Below are positions 44,759-52,546 of a stretch of DNA of 64,000 nucleotides, one piece after another. A model generated the notes under the pieces. It had not been told where the DNA came from. It worked only from the letters and a program-made list of their open reading frames with translations, and did no database searches. A program made the translations under genes and the position numbers. Source of the stretch: CAWDBV01 sp963800705 (GTDB lineage: Bacteria; Actinomycetota; Thermoleophilia; Solirubrobacterales; 70-9); assembly GCA_963800705.1 (NCBI GenBank), contig CAWDBV010000007.1, positions 186,001 to 250,000 of the forward strand, read 5' to 3'. Position 1 is the first letter of the stretch. The number at the start of each line of letters is the position of its first letter.

Positions 44759-46345
44759 GTGGCACTAGAACTCCCGGCGTCATTTCGTCGCTTTGTCCAG
44801 CCGGCGCTGATAGCGGCGCCACTCGTCCTGCTCTACCTGATCGTCGCGCCGTTGAGCGCCGACCACGCGGCGCAGGAGTTCCGCACTGGCCTGTTCGAGC
44901 TCGAGGGACCCGGTACCTGGAACAACCTCTGGTTCGGCGGCCACCATACGCCCGGCTACAGCGTCATCTTCCCGCCGCTCGCATCGCTGATCGGAGCGCG
45001 GGAGGTCGGGGCGCTGGCGGCGATCGTCGCGGCGCTGCTGTTCGCGGCGATCACCGAGCGCCATTGGGGCAAGGCCGCTCGCATCGGCGCTGCCTGGTTC
45101 GCGGTCGGCACCTCGATCAACCTCTACACCGGCCGGCTCACCTTCGCGCTCGGCGTCGCGATCGCGCTCGGCGCGGTGTTCGCGATGCAGCGGGGCTACC
45201 GCCGCACCGGGCTCTGCCTCGCAGTGCTCTGCCCGATGGCGAGCCCGGTCGCTGCCCTTTTCCTCGCCTGCGGCGCGGCGGCGTACTGGATCGCGGAGCG
45301 GAGCAGGGTCGGCCTCGAGCTCGCCGCCGTCGCGTTCGGCGCCGCCGTTTCTCTGGCGTTCGCCTTCCCCGAGGGCGGCTCGGAGCCGTTCGACGGCACC
45401 GCGCTGATGCCGGCGCTGATGGGCGTCGTCGCGATGCTCGTCTTCCTGCCCCGCAGCGAGAAGGTGCTTCGCACCGGCGTGACGATCTACGGGGTCGCGC
45501 TGATCGCCGCGTTCTTGGTCGACAACCCGATGGGCGGCAACGCGACCCGGATGGGCTCGCTGCTGGTCGGCCCGCTGCTCGCCTGCGCGCTCTGGCCGCG
45601 CGGCAGCTATCACCGCATCCTGCTCCTGCTCCTGCTGCCGGCCGTCGTCTACTACCAGTGGACCCCGGTGCTCCGCGACCTCGAGGAGGTGAGGGCCGAG
45701 CCGTCCGTGAACGCGAGCTACTACGCGCCGATCAGCGGCTTCCTCGGCCCGAAGACCGCGGGCGAGCCCGCCAGGGTCGAGGTCGTCCCGACCGCGAACC
45801 ACTGGGAGGCGGCGATCATCCCCCCCGCCGAGATCCCGCTCGCGCGCGGCTGGGAGCGACAGCTCGACCGCAAGCTCAACCCGCTCTTTTACGACGACAC
45901 GCTGACCCCGACCGAATACCACCTCTGGCTCGACCATCTCGCGGTCCGCTACGTGGCGCTGTCGAATGGCGAGCTCGACTACGCCGGCCGCGACGAGGCT
46001 GAGCTGATCCGCGGCGGGCTCACCTTCCTGAAGCCCGTGTTCACAAGCCCCGACTGGACCGTCTACGAGGTCCGCGACCCGATCCCGATCGCCGAGCCGC
46101 CCGGCCAACTCGTCGAGCTGCGGCCCGGAGGCTTCACGCTCGACGTTCCGAAGCCGGGCAGCTATTTGGTCCGGGTCCGATACTCGGGTTATTACTCGCT
46201 CGCCCACGGCGTCGGCTGCGTCGAGGAGTCGCCGAGCGGATTCACGACGGTGCAGGCGGCCCGCCGCGGTCGTACCGACGTCGTCTCGAGCTTCTCCCCG
46301 GCCCGGATCTTCCAGCGCGGCCCGAGCTGCCGGAGCGGCAGGTGA
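44759..46345 (+). CDS. Polytopic membrane protein, possibly GT-C-like
   Basis: No family recognised with confidence. The 528-residue protein has eight to ten hydrophobic segments in its first 320 residues, then a soluble, probably extracytoplasmic C-terminal part. A loop after helix 1 (SADHAAQEFRTGLFELEG) has an acidic position like the loop-1 acid of GT-C glycosyltransferases, but this is only suggestive. NHWEAAIIPPAEIPLARGWERQ-type sequence follows the membrane region. GTG start at 44759; the end overlaps the next gene (GTGA). It lies between two Aur1-like paralogues, so a role in building a glycosylated inositol lipid is plausible. Confidence 0.75.
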   Translation: MALELPASFRRFVQPALIAAPLVLLYLIVAPLSADHAAQEFRTGLFELEGPGTWNNLWFGGHHTPGYSVIFPPLASLIGAREVGALAAIVAALLFAAITERHWGKAARIGAAWFAVGTSINLYTGRLTFALGVAIALGAVFAMQRGYRRTGLCLAVLCPMASPVAALFLACGAAAYWIAERSRVGLELAAVAFGAAVSLAFAFPEGGSEPFDGTALMPALMGVVAMLVFLPRSEKVLRTGVTIYGVALIAAFLVDNPMGGNATRMGSLLVGPLLACALWPRGSYHRILLLLLLPAVVYYQWTPVLRDLEEVRAEPSVNASYYAPISGFLGPKTAGEPARVEVVPTANHWEAAIIPPAEIPLARGWERQLDRKLNPLFYDDTLTPTEYHLWLDHLAVRYVALSNGELDYAGRDEAELIRGGLTFLKPVFTSPDWTVYEVRDPIPIAEPPGQLVELRPGGFTLDVPKPGSYLVRVRYSGYYSLAHGVGCVEESPSGFTTVQAARRGRTDVVSSFSPARIFQRGPSCRSGR

Positions 46346-47145
46346 GCCCGGGGGCGTTGATGCGCCGGCTGCTGCCGCGCGGCCCCGTCGACGCTCTCTG
46401 GCAGGCACTTGTGATCACGGCCGCCTACATGCTCTGGCGCCACGCGCGCGGTGCCGCGGCCGGCGGCGCCGCCGAGTCGCTGGACCACGCCCGCGACCTG
46501 GTGGCCGCCGAGCGCTGGCTGCACTCTTTCGTCGAGCTCGACGTCCAGGCCTGGGCGATCGACTCGGGCTGGTTGATCGACCTCACGAGTTGGATGTACG
46601 GCCACGCCCACTTCACCGGCAGCCTCGCGGCGCTGATCTTCATCTACGTCGTTCACAACCGCAGCTACTGCTTCGTGCGCAACATGGTGATCGCGTCGAT
46701 GTGCATCTCGGTCCTCGGTTACCTCTTCTACCCGACCGCGCCGCCCCGTTTCGTGCCCGAGCTGGGCTTCAGCGCCGCGCACGAGGTGACCGGCAACGAC
46801 CCGGTGCTCGTCTCCGACGACCCGCTCTTCAATCCCTACGCTGCGGTTCCCTCGATGCACATCACCTTCTCGCTCATCTTCGGGCTCGCGCTCGCGCAGC
46901 TGACCCGGCCGCGGGCTCTGAAGGCCGCCTTCGCCCTCTATCCGCTGCTGATGACCTTCATCGTCGTCGCGACCGGCAACCACTTCTGGCTCGACGCGGC
47001 GGCGGGGGTTCTGGTTGCCGCGCTCGCGCTCGCGACCGCGCTCGGCCTCGCCGCGCTGCGACCGGAGCGCTGGTCGTTCCGGGGCGAGGGCAGCGAGGCG
47101 CCGCGTGCCGAGCCCGAGCCCGAGCCCGAAGCGGCCGTGGCGTGA
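46342..47145 (+). CDS. PAP2-superfamily membrane enzyme, Aur1/inositolphosphotransferase type (copy B)
   Basis: The 267-residue paralogue of the gene at 43976 shares the motifs LFYPTAPPRFVPELGF, NPYAAVPSMHITFSL and ATGNHFWLDAAAG and about six helices. It ends in a Pro/Glu-rich tail (AEPEPEPEAAVA). The GTG start overlaps the preceding stop and its own stop overlaps the following GTG (GTGA), so the run is tightly coupled with PIP synthase. Confidence 0.88.
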   Translation: MSPGALMRRLLPRGPVDALWQALVITAAYMLWRHARGAAAGGAAESLDHARDLVAAERWLHSFVELDVQAWAIDSGWLIDLTSWMYGHAHFTGSLAALIFIYVVHNRSYCFVRNMVIASMCISVLGYLFYPTAPPRFVPELGFSAAHEVTGNDPVLVSDDPLFNPYAAVPSMHITFSLIFGLALAQLTRPRALKAAFALYPLLMTFIVVATGNHFWLDAAAGVLVAALALATALGLAALRPERWSFRGEGSEAPRAEPEPEPEAAVA

Positions 47146-47825
47146 CCGAGCTCAAGGAGCGTCCGCCGCGGGCACCGCTGCGCAGCGGGGCGGAGGATTT
47201 CTCGGCCGCGTTTCGCAGCGCGCTGATCGAGTCGCGGCTGACCCCGAACGCGATCTCGATCGCCGGCTTCGTCGGCAACGTCGTCGCCGCGGTGCTGATC
47301 CTCGAGCACTACTTCGTGCTCGGGGGATTCGCGTTCGTGATCGGGTCGCTGATGGACACGCTCGATGGGCGCTACGCGAGGGTCTCGGGCAAGGGGACGC
47401 TATTCGGTGCGTTCCTCGACTCGACCCTCGACCGCGTCGAGGAGGGCATCGTGCTCACCGCGGTCGCCGCCTACTTCGCCGAGCGCGGCGACGAGTTCGC
47501 CGCCGCGATGTGCGTGGTCGTCGTGCTCGGCTCGCTGATGGTCTCCTACACGCGCGCCCGCGCCGAGGCGCTCGGCGTCGAGTGCAAGGTCGGCATAGCG
47601 ACCCGACCGGTGCGGGTGACGATCCTCTCGATTGGGCTCGTATTCGCGCACGGCGCCGGGATCTTCGACGTCGAGCTGCTCGCGCCGGCGATCTACGTGA
47701 TGGCGGCGCTGACCACGTTCACGGTCTTTCAGCGCGTCTGGCACGTCCGCGGCCAGCTCGCCTCCGTGCCAGGCGGCCGCGAGCCCCTCGATGACCCCGT
47801 GCACGATTCCGACGCTGATCTGTAA
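47142..47825 (+). CDS. CDP-alcohol phosphatidyltransferase, likely phosphatidylinositol-phosphate synthase
   Basis: The 227-residue membrane enzyme has the complete CDP-OH-P signature: D-x2-D-G-x2-A-R in MDTLDGRYAR, then G-x3-D-x3-D in GAFLDSTLD. Six or so helices follow. In mycobacteria the equivalent (PgsA1) joins CDP-diacylglycerol to inositol-3-phosphate, giving PI phosphate; the ino1 gene 59 bp downstream makes that substrate, so this assignment is favoured over PG or cardiolipin synthase. The GTG overlaps the preceding stop. Confidence 0.88.
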   Translation: MTELKERPPRAPLRSGAEDFSAAFRSALIESRLTPNAISIAGFVGNVVAAVLILEHYFVLGGFAFVIGSLMDTLDGRYARVSGKGTLFGAFLDSTLDRVEEGIVLTAVAAYFAERGDEFAAAMCVVVVLGSLMVSYTRARAEALGVECKVGIATRPVRVTILSIGLVFAHGAGIFDVELLAPAIYVMAALTTFTVFQRVWHVRGQLASVPGGREPLDDPVHDSDADL

Positions 47826-47884
47826 CCGTTGGCCCCCCCGAGTGTGATTTCACGCTAGGTCTTCGATCAGGAGGAATTTCACGC

Positions 47885-49096
47885 ATGGCTACGTTGAACG
47901 GAATCGGTAACGGCGCACGCAGGAACGGCGCCCGCGAGAAGAAGGTCCGGGTCGCCATTGTCGGCGTCGGCAATTGCGCGAGCTCGTTCGTGCAGGGCGT
48001 CGAGTACTACAAGGACGCCGACCCCGAAGAGCAGGTGCCGGGACTGATGCACGTCGACCTCGGCGGCTACCACATCCGCGACATCGAGTTCACGGCCGCC
48101 TTCGACATCGACAAGGACAAGGTCGGCAAGGACCTCTCGAAGGCGATCTTCGCCGGGCAGAACAACACGATGAAGTTCAGCGATGTTCCGAAGCTCGGGG
48201 TCAAGGTCCATCGCGGCATGACCCACGACGGCCTCGGCAAGTACTTGAAGGAGAAGATCACCAAGGCGCCGGGCGAGACCGCCGACATCGTCGGCATCCT
48301 GCAGGACACCCAGACCGACGTCCTAGTCTGCTACCTGCCGGTCGGATCCGAGCAGGCCACGAAGTGGTACGTCGAGCAGGCGCTCGCCGCCGGCGTCGGG
48401 TTCGTCAACTGCCTGCCGGTGTTCATCGCCCGCGAGGACTACTGGGACCGGCGCTTCAAGGAGGCCGGCGTGCCGATCATCGGCGACGACATCAAGTCCC
48501 AGGTCGGCGCGACGATCGTCCACCGTCAGCTCGCCCGCCTGTTCGCCGATCGCGGCGTTCGCATGGAGCGGACCAGCCAGCTCAACGTCGGCGGCAACAT
48601 GGACTTCTACAACATGCTCGAGCGCGAGCGGCTCGAGTCGAAGAAGATCTCGAAGACGAACGCCGTCACCTCGATCATGGATCACGAGCTGCCCGCCGAC
48701 GATGTCTACATCGGCCCGAGCGACTACGTCCCCTGGCTCACCGACCGCAAGTGGGCGCACATCCGCGTCGAAGGCAAGTCGTTCGGCGACGTGCCGCTCA
48801 ACGTCGAGCTAAAGCTCGAGGTCTGGGACTCGCCGAACTCGGCGGGGATCGTGATCGACGCGGTCCGGATCGCGAAGCTGGCGCTCAACCACGGCGTCTC
48901 GGGGCAGCTCGACGGCCCGTCGAGCTACCTGATGAAGTCGCCGCACAACCAGCGGCCCGACGACGAGGCCCGCGAGATGACCGAGGAGTTCATCGGGCAG
49001 TACGCGCGCCAGCGCGGCCTCCCGGCCGACGGCAAGGCGAAGAAGGCCAAGAAGAAGCCGAAGAAGACCGGCGCCAAGAAGAAGAGCAAGGCTTAG
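47885..49096 (+). CDS. ino1: Inositol-3-phosphate synthase Ino1
   Basis: The 403-residue enzyme converts glucose-6-phosphate to L-myo-inositol-1(3)-phosphate with NAD+. The NAD loop VAIVGVGNCASSFVQG is at about residues 23-38; the catalytic region includes GDDIKSQVGATIVHR and the NVGGNMDFYNML block. The preceding 59 bp hold a strong AGGAGGA. The last 20 or so residues are nearly all Lys/Ala (KAKKAKKKPKKTG, AKKKSKA), an extension not part of the catalytic fold. Confidence 0.96.
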   Translation: MATLNGIGNGARRNGAREKKVRVAIVGVGNCASSFVQGVEYYKDADPEEQVPGLMHVDLGGYHIRDIEFTAAFDIDKDKVGKDLSKAIFAGQNNTMKFSDVPKLGVKVHRGMTHDGLGKYLKEKITKAPGETADIVGILQDTQTDVLVCYLPVGSEQATKWYVEQALAAGVGFVNCLPVFIAREDYWDRRFKEAGVPIIGDDIKSQVGATIVHRQLARLFADRGVRMERTSQLNVGGNMDFYNMLERERLESKKISKTNAVTSIMDHELPADDVYIGPSDYVPWLTDRKWAHIRVEGKSFGDVPLNVELKLEVWDSPNSAGIVIDAVRIAKLALNHGVSGQLDGPSSYLMKSPHNQRPDDEAREMTEEFIGQYARQRGLPADGKAKKAKKKPKKTGAKKKSKA

Positions 49097-49149
49097 ACTG
49101 GCATCGCCGGGCGCAGGACGCGCCCCACTGACAACGTCAAGGAGGGCTT

Positions 49150-49878
49150 ATGCGTCGGAAGTCGATCGGAACAATCACAGCTGCTGCTGCGATCGCGCTC
49201 ATGGCCGCCGCACCCGCGCACGCGACCGTCTACCAGTTCGCCGGCGACAAGGGAACCCTCTGCAGCGTCGACGTGGGCGCCGCGCCCCAGACCGGCGGCG
49301 GCGGCGTCACCCTCCCTCAGGTCGGGTTCAGCGCCGTGCCCGAGTGCACCTACGCGCGGCCGGGGACCGGCAGCGCGGGCGGCGGCGGCGCAACGCCGCC
49401 TCTCCCGGCGCAGCCCGCCGGCGGGGTCTACGGCGCCGCGGCGAAGAAGAGCTGCAAGAAGAAGCGCTCGGCGCGCGCCAAGAAGCGCTGCAAGCGCAGA
49501 CGCAAGCGCGGCGCCAAGGCCGCGGCCGCTGCAGCGGCCGGCTCGAGCCGGGCTGTCGTCGCCGTCGCAAATCCGGCGACCATGGATGGCGCGCGCCTCA
49601 ACCTGAACCTGAGCCTGCTCGGCCTACCGATCTTCTTCGGCGACAAGACGATCACCTCGCTGACGCTCGGCTACAGCTGCGTGCTCGACGAGGGCGCCGA
49701 GTGCGCCGACCGCGGCGTGCTGCTGCCGGCGGTGCCGCTGCTCGCCTACAACGCGCGCTTCATCGCCCGCATCAACCCGCCGGGCGGCGAGAGCTGGGTC
49801 TCGCGGCCGCCGGTCTGCGACACGAACGGCGCCTGCACGATGGACTCCGAGCCAGTCATACCCACCGTCCTCGGCTGA
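49150..49878 (+). CDS. Secreted protein with internal basic two-cysteine segment
   Basis: Not recognised. The 242-residue protein has a signal peptide (MRRKSIGTITAAAAIALMAA, cleavage near AHA, about residue 25) and strong AAGGAGGG ribosome-binding site. A Gly/Pro-rich linker leads to a Lys/Arg block at about residues 99-124 with two Cys eleven residues apart (KKSCKKKRSARAKKRCKRRR), then a domain with LNLNLSLLGLPIFFGDKTIT and four Cys (YSCVLDEGAEC; VCDTNGAC). Two tandem palindromic repeats follow its stop. Probably a surface protein. Confidence 0.75.
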   Translation: MRRKSIGTITAAAAIALMAAAPAHATVYQFAGDKGTLCSVDVGAAPQTGGGGVTLPQVGFSAVPECTYARPGTGSAGGGGATPPLPAQPAGGVYGAAAKKSCKKKRSARAKKRCKRRRKRGAKAAAAAAAGSSRAVVAVANPATMDGARLNLNLSLLGLPIFFGDKTITSLTLGYSCVLDEGAECADRGVLLPAVPLLAYNARFIARINPPGGESWVSRPPVCDTNGACTMDSEPVIPTVLG

Positions 49879-49890
49879 GCCGGTATACAC

Positions 49891-49961
49891 GCCCATCTCC
49901 TCGGCTTCGCCTGCGGGGGATATGCGGCCCATCTCCTCGGCTTCGCCTGCGGGGATATGCG
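49891..49961. repeat. Tandem pair of palindromic repeats (copies 4 and 5)
   Basis: Two direct repeats of about 35-36 bp occupy 49891-49926 and 49927-49961. Their cores, 49898-49917 and 49934-49953, read CCCGCAGGCGAAGCCGAGGA on the minus strand, matching the family core. The arms GCCCATC and GATATGC pair only in part. The first copy has one extra G. They lie between a secreted-protein gene and the GT4-PHP gene. Confidence 0.8.
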
Positions 49962-49991
49962 TAGCTGGATTGGAATCTATGCTGGCCCGGC

Positions 49992-51893
49992 GTGCCCGAG
50001 CGGTTCTCGATAGCCCAGGTGACCCCCCGGCCGTGGGGGGTCCGTCACGAGGTGAACGAATTCGTCGCGCGGGTCTCCGAGGAGCTCGCGGGCCGCGGGC
50101 ACCGGGTGCTGATCGCGGCCCCGACCGTCGAGCGCGGGCAGGTGCGCGCCTCCCGCAAGGCCATAAGGGAGGCGGTCGCAAAGCCGGACTCGCTGTTCAC
50201 CGACGGCGAGCCGCGGGTCCTGTCGCTGGGCGGCAGCCTGCCGCTGCCGAGCGGCCCTCGCCGGCGCCCGGCGCCCGTGCCGCTCGACGTCAGCCGCACC
50301 CTCGAGCAGCTGCTCTCCGCGGTTCCGCTCGACTTCGTCCACGTCCACGAGCCGTTCGCGCCGAGCCCGTCCTCGGCGGCCCTCCGGCACTCGTTCTCTC
50401 TCAATGTCGCGAGCTTCCACGAGCCCGCCGAGCGCGTGCTCTCGACCCAGGTCGCTCGGCCGCTGGTCGAGGTCTACTTCGGGCGGATCGACGCGCGCAC
50501 GGCGAGCAACCTGGCCACCGGCGAGCTCCTCAACCGCTTCTTCCCCGGCTCTTATGACCTCGTGCGCCCCGGCGCCGCGGTCGCCGAGCCGGTCCTGCCG
50601 CCTGCCGAGGGCCGGATCCGGATCACGTACTGCGCCGAGGAGGAGCGCGGGGCGCTGCGCCTTTTCCTGCGCGCGCTGCGCCGGCTCCCCGATGGGCTCG
50701 ACTGGGAGGCGGTGATCTGGAGCGAGGTCCCGGGCGACCCGACCGCGCGGGTCAGCCGCGCGGTCCGCGAGCGGGTCCGCAGCTTCGGCCCCGCCGACGG
50801 GCCGCCGGAGGGGTTCATCGCCGGTGCCGATGTGCTCTGCCTGGCCTCGGGCGGGGTGCGGGCGGCGCCGGGCCTGATCCGCCGCGCGATCGCCGCCGGC
50901 GCGGTCCCGGTCGTCTCCGACCTGCCCCTCTACCGCGAGCTCGCCGAGGACGGCGATGCTGGCCTGCTGTTCCCGGCCGGCGACGCGCCGACGCTCGCGG
51001 CCCAGATCGCGAGGGTTGCCGGCGACGCGGAGCTCCGCCAGAACCTGCTCGCCCGCGGCGCCGACAGCGGCGTCGCACGCCCGTGGTCGGAGGTCGCCGA
51101 CCAGGTCGAGGAAATCTACCGCCGGCTTTCGGCGCGCCGCCACAGCGGCGGCGGCGATGCCGCGGCGCAGAAGCGGATCGCCGGCCGCGGCCACATCACC
51201 TGCGACCTCCACATGCACACCGATCACTCGCCCGACTGCGCGACCCCGGTTGAGACGCTGATCGACACCGCGAAGGAGCGCGGCCTCGGCGCGATCGCAA
51301 TCACGGATCACAACGAGGTCTCGGGGGCGTTCGCGGCGCGCGACTACGCCGAGCGGGTGGGCGGGATCGAGGTGATCGTCTCCGAGGAGGTGAAGACCGC
51401 CGAGCAGGGGGAGGTGATCGGGCTCTTCCTCGACGAGAAGATCGAGCGCGGGATGACGATGGCCGAGACGATCGCTGAGATCAGGCGCCAGGGCGGCCTC
51501 GTCTACGTCCCGCACCCCTTCGACCGCCTCCACTCGGTGCCCGACTACGAGCACCTGCTCGACATCGTGGAGGAGATCGACATCATCGAGGTCTTCAACC
51601 CGCGGGTCGCGTTCTCGGCGTTCAACGAGGAGGCGGTCCGCTTCGCGCGCAAATATCGGATCGTTCCCGGGGCCGGATCGGACAGCCACGTCGCCCAGGG
51701 GCTCGGCAGCGTCCAGATCCGGCTGCGCGAGTTCGAGGGCCCGGCCGAGTTCCTGGAGGCGATGCGCGACGCCGACATCGTCCGCAAGCACAAGAACCTC
51801 GTCTACGTCCAGGCGCTCAAATTCCTGCAGACGAGCGGCGGGCGCGGCGGCCGGCAGCGCGCATCGGGCGCCTCGGGCCGAGGCAAGAGCTGA
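49992..51893 (+). CDS. GT4-like glycosyltransferase fused to a PHP-domain phosphoesterase
   Basis: The 633-residue protein joins two domains. Residues 1-380 are GT-B/GT4-like: PRPWGVRHEVNEFVARVSEE, VHVHEPFAPSPSS and the C-terminal donor-site region GFIAGADVLCLASGGVRAAPG with DGDAGLLFPAGD. Residues 400-610 are a PHP domain with the metal-binding motifs DLHMHTDHSPDC, ITDHNEVSG, VSEEVK, HPFDRLHS and GSDSH. The PHP half looks complete; the donor-site glutamate of GT4 (ExFG..) is replaced, so transferase activity is less sure. GTG start. The stop overlaps the next gene (TGATG). Confidence 0.85.
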   Translation: MPERFSIAQVTPRPWGVRHEVNEFVARVSEELAGRGHRVLIAAPTVERGQVRASRKAIREAVAKPDSLFTDGEPRVLSLGGSLPLPSGPRRRPAPVPLDVSRTLEQLLSAVPLDFVHVHEPFAPSPSSAALRHSFSLNVASFHEPAERVLSTQVARPLVEVYFGRIDARTASNLATGELLNRFFPGSYDLVRPGAAVAEPVLPPAEGRIRITYCAEEERGALRLFLRALRRLPDGLDWEAVIWSEVPGDPTARVSRAVRERVRSFGPADGPPEGFIAGADVLCLASGGVRAAPGLIRRAIAAGAVPVVSDLPLYRELAEDGDAGLLFPAGDAPTLAAQIARVAGDAELRQNLLARGADSGVARPWSEVADQVEEIYRRLSARRHSGGGDAAAQKRIAGRGHITCDLHMHTDHSPDCATPVETLIDTAKERGLGAIAITDHNEVSGAFAARDYAERVGGIEVIVSEEVKTAEQGEVIGLFLDEKIERGMTMAETIAEIRRQGGLVYVPHPFDRLHSVPDYEHLLDIVEEIDIIEVFNPRVAFSAFNEEAVRFARKYRIVPGAGSDSHVAQGLGSVQIRLREFEGPAEFLEAMRDADIVRKHKNLVYVQALKFLQTSGGRGGRQRASGASGRGKS

Positions 51894-52546
51894 TGCACGC
51901 GCAGGATGCCGATCGTGCGGCGCAGAACCAAGGACAGGCCGTGCCGGCGACCGACGACGAGATACGCGAGAAATACCTGGAGCGAGCGATCCGCGAGCTC
52001 AACCAGGTGGGCCGTGAGCTGGGCGCTTGCGAGAGCTGCCCGCGCGGGAACCTGATGCCGGTGCTCGGCTCCGGGCACCCGCAGGCCGACATCATGATGC
52101 TCAAGTACGCCCCGACCGCCTCGGAGATCGAGGAGGGCGTCGCCTTCTACGGCCGCGCCGGCAACGCGCTGATGAAGAGCTTCAAGCGGCTCGGGATCGA
52201 TCCGATCGTCGTCTTCGGCACCCTGTGCGTGAAGTGCCCGACCTCCGACCCCGCGCTGGCGGCGGAGGAGTGCGTGGCGCGGATCGCCGAGGAGATCGCG
52301 ATCGTGCAGCCGAGGATCGTCGTCGTGATGGGCGAGCCCGCGCTCGAGGCTCTGAACGGGCTCGAGCTGCCGCTCGCGGAGCCGATCGCGGCCGAGCCCG
52401 GCGAGATCCAGCGGCTCACCCCTACCGTCGAGGCGCTTTACGTCCCCGACATCGACGAGTCCCTCGACGAGCAGCGATCGAAGCAGCTCTTTTGGACCGC
52501 TTTCCGCAGGCTCGGCGAGTGGTACGCCGACCTGCCCCCGTACTGA
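51893..52546 (+). CDS. Uracil-DNA glycosylase-superfamily Fe-S protein, altered active site
   Basis: The 217-residue protein resembles family 4 uracil-DNA glycosylases. Four cysteines fit the [4Fe-4S] ligands: C46 and C49 (ACESCPRG), C115 (CVKCPTSDP) and C127. The segment AFYGRAGNALM matches the family block after motif I. But motif I itself, GEAPG in the family, reads LKYAPTASEIEEG here, and the region of the C-terminal His motif reads ALYVPDIDES. Uracil excision is therefore doubtful. It is coupled to the GT4-PHP gene by TGATG; its last 125 nt are antisense to the GH5 gene. Confidence 0.78.
   Translation: MHAQDADRAAQNQGQAVPATDDEIREKYLERAIRELNQVGRELGACESCPRGNLMPVLGSGHPQADIMMLKYAPTASEIEEGVAFYGRAGNALMKSFKRLGIDPIVVFGTLCVKCPTSDPALAAEECVARIAEEIAIVQPRIVVVMGEPALEALNGLELPLAEPIAAEPGEIQRLTPTVEALYVPDIDESLDEQRSKQLFWTAFRRLGEWYADLPPY

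Noticed and set aside
49891..49961. Possible CRISPR array because of two 35-36 bp repeats
   Set aside because: The repeats abut with no spacer, there are only two, no cas genes are near, and single copies of the same core occur at four other loci.
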